This document shows, one piece after another, positions 35,767 through 46,240 of a stretch of 64,000 bases of DNA. Within the stretch, counting starts at the first letter, position 1; every line of letters starts with the position of its first letter. A model generated the notes under the pieces. The model did no database searches. It saw only the letters and a program-made list of their open reading frames with translations, and was not told the origin of the DNA. The stretch is taken from assembly GCA_030068145.1 (NCBI GenBank), contig JAPJBO010000305.1, positions 124,001 through 188,000 on the forward strand. Direction: 5' to 3'. Origin of the DNA: Diplonema papillatum (Eukaryota; Euglenozoa; Diplonemea; Diplonemida; Diplonemidae). The position numbers were made by a program, and so were the translations under genes.

Positions 35767-36307
35767 TGGCACTACCGTGACTGCATCGTCCCCCAGGCGC
35801 CGGCAGCGGTGGCCAATGTGCAATTGGAGGCTCCCAGCGCAGGGGCTGCCTGCCCTTCAGCCGCGGGTCCCGCGGGTGCGCTTGCTCGCACTCCGCGTCC
35901 GCGCAGTCGTCGTCGGCGCAGGCCGCGACATGGCGGTGGCGGCAACCCGCCCGGCGACACCCCAGGGCCGTCAAGGCCTCGATGCAGGCTGGGGTGGGCA
36001 CGTGCCTGAAGCGGCACGGCTGGCGGCTGCATCCGCCGGGCGAGTTGAACTCGCGGCAGAGGGGGCGGTCCCCCCTGCGGTCCTCCTGTGGCAGGGGCGC
36101 TCTTCCGCCGGCCCTCTGCTGCGCAGCCGTCGCTGCCCTGCTTGATGTGGCCTCTCCGGGCCCTTGTTCCTGCTGTGCGGTCGTCACCGCCTTCGATGCC
36201 ATCGGCTTCGATGCCGTCGGCTGCGCGGCTGCCGCCTTCCGCCCCTCGCTGACATGCGGGGGCTTGCGGCCAGGCGATCCGACTGTTTTCCAGCCGGATC
36301 GGGTCAT
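35767..36307 (-). CDS. retroelement-like CCCH protein (ORF1/Gag-like?)
   Basis: On the - strand, from an ATG at 36307 (MTRSGWKTVGS...), the frame runs into a poly-Phe artefact at the A-run. It has an Ala/Gln-rich linker and CREFNSPGGCSRQPCRFRH, a C-x8-C-x4-C-x3-H type finger. A second Cys/His-rich block follows (CRRAGCRHRHVAACADDDCADAEC). The end of the frame (PPIAHWPPLPAPGG) matches - strand frames of the 24-kb array (RPRIAHWPPLQGP). The ORF therefore belongs to the dispersed element rather than to a host gene. The zinc-finger content suggests a nucleic-acid-binding element protein. A (GT)n microsatellite lies just upstream. Confidence 0.5.
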
Positions 36308-36309
36308 CC

Positions 36310-38690
36310 TGGGGGGCGCGCGTTGTGTGTGTGTGTGGTTCTTTGTGTGTGCGTGCGGGTGTGTGCGTGTGTTCTTTTTTTCGTGCGTGTGTGCGGGGTA
36401 GTAGGTGGTGGGGGTAGGTGGTGTGTGAGTTGTAGCGCGCGTGTGCGGGCTAGGGGTGAACACAAAGTGCGGGGCTTGCGTCCTGCACCGTGCGCCTCTC
36501 TAGCTCGCTTCCTTTGGTTACCAACTTCCTTTGTTCTCCCCTTTTTTTTTCTTTTTTTTTCTAAAGGTTTTTTCCTTTGGTCTCCCCTTTTTTTTTTCCG
36601 CCCGGCGAGGGCGCATGACACCAATAGTCGGTACGACATCTTGGTGTAGCCAACCGATTTGGCGGGGTTGGCCCGGGGGAGTGGGACGTTGGCGGATGTG
36701 GTCAATCCGCCCTCTTCGGCAATCCGGGACCCGCCACTCTCTTGGGCGATCTCGAACAACGCAGCCCTTAAAAGCGGGACAGAGCAGCCTAGCTCATTCG
36801 CGACGTCCGTCTCTAGGTCATAAACTCCTTGACGGAAGGAACCTGTTCAGCTGTCCCGTCTAGCTGAACAAACTCCCCGACCTCTTCGGAGTTAGGGGAT
36901 TTGAGTGCCCACTTCATGATCTCTTGTCTGTAGGGGAACAGAGACCCGCTATGAGACGTTTCAAATCCCCACATACGTCACTACCTGATGGCCTTTCTGG
37001 CCGAACGGAGTCGAGCAGGGTCCGCGAGACTCCCAGTCGAGTCGCCTTCTCCATGACTCTCGGACGGGCGCTGGCCGGGACCTGAGTCTTCCCGGGACTC
37101 AAGCGCAGGGGTGCCCGGGGTTCCGGGGGTATTTTGGGTTTTAGGCGATGCGGGTCCCGGTTTTTTTCCCGGTTTCGCCAGTGCAAAATGGGCGCTGCAA
37201 GGCTCCAAGGGGGGGGGTGTACAAGCCCTCGCGGTGGTAATTCGGGCTAATTTGGGCCTGATTGTGTGTCTGCTGGACGCCAAGGCTCCAAGGGGGGGGT
37301 AATTCGGGCTAATTTGGGCCTGATTTTGTGTCTGCTGGACGCCAAGGCTCCAAGGGGGGGGTGTACAAGCCCCCGCGGTGGTAATTCGGGCTAATTTGGG
37401 CCTGATTTTGTGTCTGCTGGACGCCAAGGCTCCAAGGGGGGGGGGGTGTACAAGCCCCCGCCAAGGTTCCAAGGGCGCGCAAGAATGCGCCTATTCGGAA
37501 GAGGGTGCAGTGCGTCTCCGCTTGAGCCTGTTACGGTTGCTGTCCTGCGCACCATTTGGTATACCCGGTAATTGTGTTGGTGTTACCCCTCTCTATGATT
37601 GTTCGTGTGATGGGAAGTAGGGAATAACCTACCGTAATGAATGCCACAGAGGATGCTGCACAGAGCTTGTTGAGCCAATCCACCTACCCCCCGCTGAAGC
37701 TGAGTTTAGTTGACCACGCCTGGGTTGCCCCGATTATAGCGGCTTGCTCGACTATGTCTCTACTACACCGGACACAGACAGGCTATATGCAATGCAAATA
37801 ACCCGGCAGGCATACAACCCCCTCGTCCACAACGCGGCGGGCTGAGCCCAATAACGAGGCGTTTCTGTTTCTTCGATTGGACGATTGCGTCCGCAACAAC
37901 AAAGTTGAGTGAATACAATATTTTTTTGGCTAAAAAACATTGGGGGAAAAGGTAATACCAAGGAGAGTGAAACCGGGAAAAAAAGTTTTTTTGGTTACGA
38001 AGCCCCCAGCAACGAAGCCGGGAAAAAAAGTTTTTTCCAGGAAAAGCGGGTACCGGGTCCCGATTTAGAAACACCCCTGCTCAAGCGCTCTACTTTTTTT
38101 TTTTGTGCGAAAACCAGTTTCTGCTTCCCTGGAGACAGTATTTGTTGCAGCTAAAAAGAACGTTGGCGGCGGTTTAACCAGAACACATGTAGGTGAAAGC
38201 GCACAAACAACGTTTCGTGAAAACCCGAGGGTTTCAACCACTATCAGCACATTCAGCCCACAGCTCCAAGCACAGAGATAGTATTGTAGACAACATCGAT
38301 ACGATATTATTAACCCCTTACGGGAACACCTGGAAGGATGCTAACAGGGCGAAGGGGGGTTCGGGCAGAAGGACCTTGGCAACGTACGATGCTGTGCATG
38401 TGGGGTATGCGACCTGTAGCCTCCAGAACCGTATTTTGAGGCCGAACGAGGGCCCGAATCCATCCTGGCCTTCGTCTGAGCAAAGAACCCCGTTCACACT
38501 GGATCTGCGGGTGTGTGTGGTCCGGCACAGGCAGTTCCGGTGAACTCCTTTCTACTTTTCTCAGAGACAAGATACTGCGGATTCGGGTCGGCAGCTCCTG
38601 CTGTTGCTTACCTGCGACTGGAGGGCAGGTGCAGGTTGAGGCCGGAGAGGAGGCAGAGACACCGGCAGGCGAGCCAACTCAGTGCAAAAA
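36310..38690. other. spacer with microsatellite and homopolymer runs
   Basis: (GT)-rich at about 36325-36450, then T/C-rich at 36540-36600, followed by unassigned sequence. The minisatellite at 37192-37465 is listed separately. At 37960-38040 the string gccgggaaaaaaagtttttt occurs twice. I see no supported gene on either strand. Confidence 0.4.
37192..37465 (+). repeat. minisatellite, ~58-86-bp units
   Basis: Units contain caaggctccaagggggggtg, tacaagcccccgcggtgg, taattcgggctaatttgggc and ctgattttgtgtctgctgga. Some units lack the tacaagccc portion, giving two unit lengths. G-runs of 7-10 interrupt it. Confidence 0.85.
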
Positions 38691-38699
38691 TTGCAGAAA

Positions 38700-39002
38700 A
38701 ACAGTGAAAACGCAAAAAAGCCGTTATCGGTCCAAATTTGGAAAATGGGCCGGAGACCAAGCTAATGCCCTGGAAGTTCTTGCAAAAAAAAAAAAAAAAA
38801 AATACTACCAAGAACCCAGCGGAAAGGCTGCGGAGGTGGGCATCCTGGCTCAAGCATGAATTAAAGTCTAGCCCGATACAGTAGAGCTTCCTAACCAACC
38901 CCCCCGCCCACCGACCACACGCACCAAGCTGAACCTCACAAACAAACAAAGGTCGAAAGACACCAATCTGTACGTCCCACGGGATCGTCGGAAACACAAA
39001 AT
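38700..39002. repeat. fragments of two dispersed families
   Basis: 38700-38800 matches the 24-kb array unit (cgcaaaaaagccgttatcgg, tccaaatttggaaaatgggc cggagaccaagctaatgccc) and ends in A18 rather than continuing into the usual sequence. 38950-39002 is a ggtcgaaagacaccaatctg... gatcgtcggaaacacaaaa repeat. Confidence 0.75.
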
Positions 39003-39318
39003 GCGGCTTTTCTCTCTCTCACACGCACGCCCGGAACTCGCACTGGGCCACACTCTGAATCAGGTGTTGCCCATCATTGAGTCCCCACACACTCTCACAC
39101 ACAACATCCGGGGCACGAAGCAGGGAGCCTGAACCAATCGAGGCTCCGCTTCCGAACAGCGCGTGGCCACCACGAGCAGCCGGCAGGAGCTTCAGCCGTA
39201 GCGTAAAGTGGCTGGAAACCTGGGCTATGCTCCGCTTCAGGTGTTACCCATCATTGCATTCCTCACATACACACAACACACCGCGACCTCAGGGGGGTGG
39301 TGGTTTGGTGAGACACAC

Positions 39319-40206
39319 ATGCCCGGCGAGGAAAGCGGGGCGGCACTTAGTCAAGGTGTTTCTGCCGGCGGCGATACTGATGGGGAGCAGCGCCGGGATG
39401 CGGTGCCGTCCGGCGAGGGTTTGAGCAACGGGGAGGAGGACGTGACCGAGCTGCCGCTGACCGACGTCGACGCCGTGCACGAGCACGCTGGCGGCGACGG
39501 CTTCGGCGAAGCCGCGGAGGCGGCCAGCGCCGCCGAGGGCGACCGCGCCGAGAGCCACGCCGGCCCCCAGCGGCACCAGGCGAGCTTGCGCGAGCGCAGG
39601 AACAGCGTCTTCGTCCGCGTCCGCCTGGATGGGGCGGACCCCATCGTCGACTTCCCGTCGACAGACATCGCGCGGACGCGCGGCGCGATCGAGCACATCC
39701 GCACGGCGCCCATGCACCGCACCCCTCTCAACATCTGTCGGTACTACGAAGGATCGCGGGAGTGCGTGTCCGCGGAACGGTGCCTCTTCGCCCACATTCT
39801 GACCCGCTCCCGCGGCATTCCGGTCAAAAGCTCCGACGTCGCGGTGCCTTACCTGAACTGCAGCGAAAACGTCCTCCTGGTCCGCGGCGTCAACTGCAGC
39901 AGGGCCAACTTCGTGGTGCAGTGGCAGCGCGTGCCCGGGTTCCTGACCGCGTCCCTCCTCCGCAGCCCGGAGGGCCACTACGGGCACGTCTACGGGCTCG
40001 TCGAGTTCGTCGGCCACGAGGCCGCCCTGCGCGCCCTGCTCTCGTCGCCCGCTGACCAGCACGTCTCCTTCTGGGGCATGTCCGAGCTGTACGTCGACGC
40101 CTTGACCCAACTCGAACTCTTCAGCGAGCACTACCCGGCGTCCCTGAGCGATGCGCCCAACGAGAACTCGCAAGGCCTTCCCCAACTCTTCGAATCCCCA
40201 GCGTAA
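39319..40206 (+). CDS. CCCH zinc-finger protein B
   Basis: 295 aa from ATG 39319 (MPGEESGAAL), preferred over the in-frame ATG at 39208, whose extra residues (YTQHTATSGG...) come from an ACA repeat and look untranslated. It has an acidic Ala/Glu/Gly-rich N-terminal third, then RNSVFVRVRLDGADPIVDFP. One C-x8-C-x5-C-x3-H finger (CRYYEGSRECVSAERCLFAH) lies at about 162-181. The C-terminal part (NVLLVRGVNCSRANFVVQW... GHVYGLVEFVGHEAALRALL) has the spacing of an RRM-like or other alpha/beta RNA-binding fold, with YGLVEF as an RNP-like strand. Likely an RNA-binding protein. Two decayed copies of its 3' half follow directly. Confidence 0.75.
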   Translation: MPGEESGAALSQGVSAGGDTDGEQRRDAVPSGEGLSNGEEDVTELPLTDVDAVHEHAGGDGFGEAAEAASAAEGDRAESHAGPQRHQASLRERRNSVFVRVRLDGADPIVDFPSTDIARTRGAIEHIRTAPMHRTPLNICRYYEGSRECVSAERCLFAHILTRSRGIPVKSSDVAVPYLNCSENVLLVRGVNCSRANFVVQWQRVPGFLTASLLRSPEGHYGHVYGLVEFVGHEAALRALLSSPADQHVSFWGMSELYVDALTQLELFSEHYPASLSDAPNENSQGLPQLFESPA

Positions 40207-40243
40207 AGTGCGCCCGGGGACGAGGGAGAGGTGCTGCGTGCCC

Positions 40244-40900
40244 CGAATCGGTGAAAGGACCAGAAGGGTGCCGTCTGGAGGTGTTGCCATCGCAGCACCG
40301 CAGGAGGAGAGCGTCTGTGGGACGGTGCCTTTTGGCGACACATCTTAGCCCGCTCCCGCGGCACGTAGTTCCGTACCTTAATTGCAACGAGAACGTCCTC
40401 CTGGTCCGCGGCGTCAATTGCAGCAGGGCCAACCATGGCGCAGTGGCAGCGCGTGCCTGGGTTCCTGACCGCGTCCCTTCTCCGCAGCCCGGAGGGCCAC
40501 TGCGGGCACGTCTACGGGCTCGTCGAGTTCGTCGGCCACGAGGCTGCTCTGCGCGCCCTGCTGTCGTCGCCCGCCGACCAGCACGTCTCCTCCTGGGGCA
40601 TGTCCGAGCTGTACGTCGACGCCTTGACCCAACTCGAACTCTTCAGCGAGCATTACCCGGCGTCCCGTCCAACGAGAACTCGCAAGGCCTCCCCTACCTA
40701 TACGAATCCCCAGCGTAAAGTGTGCCCGGGGACGTGGGAGAGGCAGAAGCTGCGTGCGGCCCGAATCGGTGAAAGAGCCTTCCCAAACAAGAACCAGAAA
40801 GGTGCCGTCTGGGGGTGCGGTGTTGCCATCGCAGCACCGAGCGTCTGTGGGACGGTGCCTTTGGCGCCCACATCTTAGCCCGCTCCCGCGGCACCTGCTT
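40244..40900 (+). pseudogene. two decayed tandem copies of CCCH-B 3' end
   Basis: Copy 1 (about 40290-40735) follows gene positions from about 39768 to past the stop, very closely: cgtcctcctggtccgcggcg, ggcacgtctacgggctcgtc, gtacgtcgacgccttgaccc. It has indels and a TAG after ggcgacacatct. Copy 2 (about 40736-40900) repeats the post-stop DNA (gtgcccggggacg, ccgaatcggtgaaag, gaggtgttgccatcgcagca) and just the start of the coding portion, ending after gctcccgcggcac. The unit therefore contains 3' coding plus downstream non-coding DNA. Confidence 0.9.
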
Positions 40901-42485
40901 ATGAAGATTGTCATCCCCAGATGCTCTTCGATCCGCTTGCATGCGCGATGTCATGCTAAAATAGCGGCATTGCCGGAAGACATCGACCGGACCACTCACT
41001 CAGAAACAGAATGAAGGAGGGAGGCCCCAAAGTGGAAACGACACCGCTTCTTCGGTCTAGTTGCCCAATGATCTCGTGGCCATTGCTTTCTCCGAGCGAC
41101 ATGGCCGAGCTCGCCGTTCGATCGACCTGAATGGTGGCGTTCGCATTCCATCCACCATGCAATCGCTCGTGGTGGAAAGATGCCGTTCAAAAGAGTGTTC
41201 GAGCTATATCCCATGGTGTGATCAGATTCAAGTTTTGCCGCCTGGTTCTTGCCGGGTTTGTGCCGAGCTCTTACCGGCTTCGATGAGTGCGTGCGGACCA
41301 CACTACCACGTGCTCAAAGAGCCACGGCAGTTGACGCATCACGAATCAAGAGATCGTCCACCCACGCTGGACTTGTGCTGATCCATTAGTGTGCTCGCAT
41401 GCGCTAGATCAACTAGCCGATTTGATATCGGTTTCCGGAGTGCACAATTCCCATGTTTTGATACGAGAACAACTCTGGTGACCGCGGGAGAAGACGGAGC
41501 CACGGAACCTTGCTTACCCCCCCACACGCACGAATCGAGGCTTTTTGTTTTTGTTTGAATGAGGGTTTGCCCTCCCAGCACAGGACCAACAGGACCGGGA
41601 GACGGACTTTCAGGAGAGGCACTGCGATTCACTGCCTGATGACACCCCTTCAATTTACGACCGCTTGCCCTATGCGAACGCACGAGGTTCCTATCGGAAC
41701 GAACCTTCCATGCGTGAGTGCGTTAAACCGACGAAGAACACCTTTCTCCGTTTTCAGCTGCGGACGATGCGCGCGAAATGAATCGGGGGCGGCGTTATGC
41801 CCAGCATCGTGCTTTGCCGCAATCTTCCTACCCAGCACCGGCCACTTCTTTTCAGGCATTGTCTCACGTGTTGCCGGATCTCGTGGACGGAACAGACGTA
41901 CCTCAACTCTTGCTTGTTCCAAGCAGGAGAACGACGAGAATGGCACACCAGACACTTCGAAAGCATCCGGTCACATGCCAATGCGTTACGCAACAACCAG
42001 GCCGGTTGATTCCGGAATAAAAAAGGGTCACCCCAGGTTAAAAGCCGCCAGAAAGAGTGCGACACGCGGAGGGCAACCACCGTTGCAGCTCGAATTGATA
42101 GAACCGATGCGGTGTTGAGCCCACATTCATTCCAAACACGTTCTTGCAACCCCCCTTTGGGTTTAGTTTTAAGCAGCTTCCTACGAGCGTCGTTCACGCG
42201 GTCGTTACCTTAGTCGCAGTCTGCTCAAAAGGTGGGGCGCAAAACGTTCAGCTGGGATCGGAGTCTCGTAGGAGAGGCGTAGTCGGGAAGGTTGGGTCAA
42301 CTTCCAACCTATTCTACACCTCTCGTGTCACTGCACTGCACAAAGTCAGACTTGAGTCAAACTCAACAGGGCCTTCTTTCCCCGCTGACAGTTTCAAGTC
42401 CGTTTCCTTGACTGCTGTTTCGCCAGATAGTAGGTAGGGACAGAAGGAATCTCATTGGTCCCTTCATGCGCGTCTTTAATTAGAA

Positions 42486-42545
<60 letters not shown>

Positions 42546-42629
42546 ACCTGAGGCATTTCACTCTGTCTCCCGTGCTCTGTATGAGTCCGGTGGCGCACAA
42601 GCCAACTATCCAGGATCGCGTGGTGAAAT
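40901..42629. other. spacer upstream of the methyltransferase
   Basis: Open frames at 41510-42118 (+) and 41754-42197 (-) show no recognisable domain. Dispersed repeats at 42106-42160 (shared with 17.8 kb) and about 42510-42555 (ttactcccgccgtttacccg cgcttgacctga, shared with 31050-31105 in CCCH-A) lie in the last 600 bp. Confidence 0.4.
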
Positions 42630-45034
42630 ATGAGATCGGTGGGCAGAAGGTGGTTCAGTAAAAGTGCTGTGCAGCGATGGAAGGCGCAAGCCGAGGACAG
42701 GAGGTCGTCTGCGCCGGAGAATGTGCTCAGCGAGGCTCAAACACTCGCCTCAGAGGCGGCGTCCATGAAGCCGATGCGCTCGGCTGACTTCAAGAGCACC
42801 GTCGCTGACCTTGTCAACAAGCGCGAGATCCAGCATCTGCTGGCTGACAGCATCTCGCCGTACGATCAAGTCGATCCCGTGGTCATGTCCGCCCTGCTGA
42901 GGGATGACCTCGACAACTTCCTGGCAAAGTGCAACATTTCCCACGACGAGTTCCTGAAGCAATACCGCGACGTGCGCGGCCTGCGCACTTCGACGAGAGA
43001 GAACCGCGACGCATTCCGAAAAAAGTATGGCTTTTATTTTTTCCAAACATGAAATGTTGGAGGAAATGAGAAGCTCGTCGCCGCAAACCGCGGCGTTTTC
43101 ACTTGCGTCCTGAATCCAGCTTTACGTAAAAAACGATCAGGCACTGCGTTCAACGAAAACAACTCTCTCTTCACATCATCATCATCATCATTAGTTTTGT
43201 ATCAGCCGCGGTTGTGCGAGTGACGAGCTCTTATTTTAGCATCAAATGGTGTGATCCACAGTAAGAAAACTTAACTTCCCATGCACTTACACAAAACTTC
43301 CCGAGTGCGCCCCATGTACACCCCAAGTAGGGTAAAATGGTGATTTCTGGCGAGTTCTTTGCATTTAGTACTTCCCGTGAACTTCCCAAGTACACCCCAA
43401 GTACACCCCTTGTACACCCAAGTAAGGCCACCGGATCACACCATCGAAGCGTGCATGAAAAACACTGGCAGTCCGGCCAAAACATGGAACCGAGATTCCC
43501 CCCTCCTATCCCCCCAAAACCACCACTCCCCCGTGGACTCGGTGCAGATCCGAGAGTCGGCATCCTCGCGCACAGCGCGCCGGTCAATGGCGTCCTGACC
43601 GGCCGAAGGTGAGCGGTCAATTTGGGGGAAAAGACGAGTCTGCTTATTTTACACTGGAAAGTGGGCCAGTGGGGTAATGGACCGCAGTCTTGGCTCAATT
43701 CTTTTTCGGGGGGGCTCGTCAGCTAGGATTCTATCCAGCCGGTTTCGAATTCCCACAGGTACAAGTTCGACGCGTACGCTGTCGTATACAACGAGGAAGA
43801 GACCATCATCCCCGAAGAGTTGCTGGCGCAGCTGAAGATTCAGCTGCTTGCCATCCGGCCTGAGAAGTCGAAGCTTGAGGAGGAGTACCGGTGGTGGGAG
43901 AACCAACTGAACGACATGCTTAGCCTCGGGTACACATTCTCCGACTACGAAGAGCTCCGGCGGTGGGTCGCGGTGCAGAAGAACCTGCAAGCGGTGATCC
44001 TCCACAACTTCAACCTGCTGCTGCAGGTGTACCGCATATGCGTGTTCACAAGCCGCATAGACGGCGTCGCCGCCGACAAGCTATTCGCCCCCCGGTACCT
44101 CGCGAGCTGGCACGAGATCACGGAAGCGTTCCGACTCGACATCCCGGAGCCGCACGCGTGGAGGCCGATGAAGCCCCAGGATGCAATAGAGCTCGTCCGG
44201 CAGGTCGACGACTACAACCGCGGGTTCAACGGGGTGTACAACAACATGTCGTACGCGACGCTGATGCCGCATTTCTTCGACACCCACGTCTCGACGCACC
44301 CGTTCAAGTTCCACTGCAGAGCCACCGGAACCATGCTGATGCCGTCCCGCGAGTACATCGACACTTTGGCCGCGTACCTCGTCGAGCGGGCGCGCGCGTT
44401 CAAGGCAGACACAGTCCCGATTCTCGAAGTCGGCGCAGGCACCGGGAGGCTGTCGTACCACCTCAATCAAACCGAAGCCTTCCGGAGCTCGGGTATCCGC
44501 TCCATTGCGACGGATGCGACGCCGCTGCTCAACCCGTTCGTGCTGCAGTTCCCCCGTTCGGAGCAGAGTCGGTTCGAGCCGTTTGACAACGAGGCCATCA
44601 ACGAGTCGGACGCCGTCAAGAAGTACAACCCGGCGATCATCATCTGCCAGATGATGCCGAACGGCGTGGATTGGCCGGAGAACTGGCGGAAGAACCCCCA
44701 CGTCCTCGAGTACGTCCTCATCGGCCCCGCCGACAGCATCTCCTGCGGAAAGCCGTGGAAGACGTGGGGGGTCTCGTGGGGGAGCCAGGTGAGGGGGTTG
44801 ACGCCAACCTTCATCAGGGACGGGTTCAAAAAGGTCTACGTCGACTCGATCTCCCGGTACCTGATCACCCAGGACGACCACGTCCAGTGCACGGGCCTCA
44901 GCAGAGTCGTCTCCTTCCGGAGGATGACGGCGCTGGAGCGGGTGTTCCGCCGGAACCTGCTGTACCGTGGCCGCCCGGTTCTGTTTGTGGCCTTCTTCAC
45001 GCTGCTAGCCTACCTGACCCTGCCCGAGGACTGA
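42630..45034 (+). CDS. class I SAM-dependent methyltransferase-like protein, C-terminal membrane anchor
   Basis: Two exons: 42630-43024 and 43759-45034 (556 aa). The junction restores KK/YKFDAYAVVYNEEE in frame (donor gtatgg, acceptor cccacag). The N-terminus MRSVGRRWFSKSAVQRW is basic and amphipathic and might be a mitochondrial presequence. A helical region of about 300 residues follows (RPEKSKLEEEYRWWENQL). The Rossmann core begins with motif I, PILEVGAGTGRLSYHL, at about 350, then an acidic strand end (SIATDATPLL) and YNPAIIICQMMPNGVDWPENW. Near the C-terminus PVLFVAFFTLLAYLTLPED forms one hydrophobic helix, so it may be tail-anchored. Substrate unknown, and I cannot name the subfamily. 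Upstream coding exons are possible. Confidence 0.75.
43025..43758 (+). other. methyltransferase intron with repeats
   Basis: Starts gtatgg, ends cccacag. Its first 130 bp (43028-43158: ggaggaaatgagaagctcgt, gcgtcctgaatccagcttta, gatcaggcactgcgttcaac) are a dispersed repeat shared with 60027-60147. At 43310-43425 it holds short repeats (cccaagtacaccccaagtac). Confidence 0.75.
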
Positions 45035-46240
45035 CAGAGAAAGAGTGTGCCGTGCGCGCTAAGCGCCTTTTTCTCAGCACTTCGAGACCTGCGACCGTAA
45101 CCGGCTAGCGGGCACCTGCCTGTTGGCGCATGCCTGAGCAGCGCGTGGCCTGTGTGAGCACTCACGGTTCTCCTTCTCCCTTTTCTGTTGTGGATGTTCA
45201 CTTTGGAGGCACGGCGCAAGACTTGTTCGTGCAGGCTGCAGTTCCCACACACGCCGGACACATTCTGATCCTGATTGACAGTACAGCGAGACACTACTTC
45301 AAGATAAGGTACTGGGTGAGGCACCGCAAGGTGAGGCCAAGCTACCTGCTTGTCAATACGCATCACACTGTCAGCATTGAGCATGAGCGACCGTACGGTT
45401 CCTGTATGGCAGCAACAGGTACATGCACACAACCAGCTTGATCGTTGGATGTAGCAACGTTGGTGGATTGCAAATCGGTCAGCGAATGAGGTATACCGTA
45501 GGTCTGTCCTACACGAAACCGAAGAACAAGGTACTCGCACACCACTGCACGAACTAGAACAACGAACAAGAAGAAGGTCGAAAGACACCAAGCCCGGGAT
45601 CGTCGGAAACACAAAACCAGCGCACCCGCAAACACAACCTTAACTCTAAAAAAAAGGCGGAGTTTGCTGCGTCGAAGCTCCCTGGCTTTTCACGCCGAAG
45701 CAGAACGACCACACCCCATCCAATTCCAAACACCCCCTAAACGCGTTAGGGGAATTCTACTTCGGCACCTTGAACTTGTCACTTTGAACCAAGAAAGGTA
45801 GAAAGAGGAGCAGCGGCATTACCAGCCGTAACCCCCGCAGAGGCCTCAGAGAGTGCGAGAAGATGGCTACTGCGAGGTCACGGGGGATGGCGGGCGGTGC
45901 AAGCTAGATAAGTAAGCAAGACACGAAGCGAAAGGGTCAACACATAATTAAGCTCCGAAAACCATGTCAATCAAGGGTGGGCGGGTGGGAAAGCAAGTTG
46001 ATTTGCCCAAACACCAAGTACCCTGTACGTTTTGGTGCCTCAAGGATTCCCTCGATGAATCGGGAGACCTCACAAGGTTTCACAACGGAGTGACACATCA
46101 CCCGAAACGAGCTGCACCATCCGACTGTTTTCAACTCTTTCAACCCCCCCTCCCTACCCCAAGCCTCCACGGCCAACCGGGGACTACTACCGACCTTCTA
46201 ATCCAACAAACAACGCTACAAAAAAAAAAGGTGTCGGGCG
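45035..46240. other. spacer before the pseudouridine synthase gene
   Basis: No supported gene. A ggtcgaaagacacc repeat lies at 45572-45617. A 70-bp segment (46008-46077: accctgtacgttttggtgcc, tcaaggattccctcgatgaa, tcggga) is shared with 55093-55160, just upstream of the WD40 gene. Confidence 0.45.

Noticed and set aside
41510-42118. 202-codon + strand ORF
   Set aside because: Cys/Arg/Thr-rich composition without a motif; overlapped by an equally long - strand frame.
43686-43715. Spliced-leader-like ggctcaattctttttcgg
   Set aside because: Only loose similarity to dinoflagellate or euglenid leaders, inside an intron, with no SL RNA gene features.
45035-45460. Possible 3' copy behind the methyltransferase
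   Set aside because: Only a short ttctgttgtgg-like match was seen, too weak to distinguish from chance.
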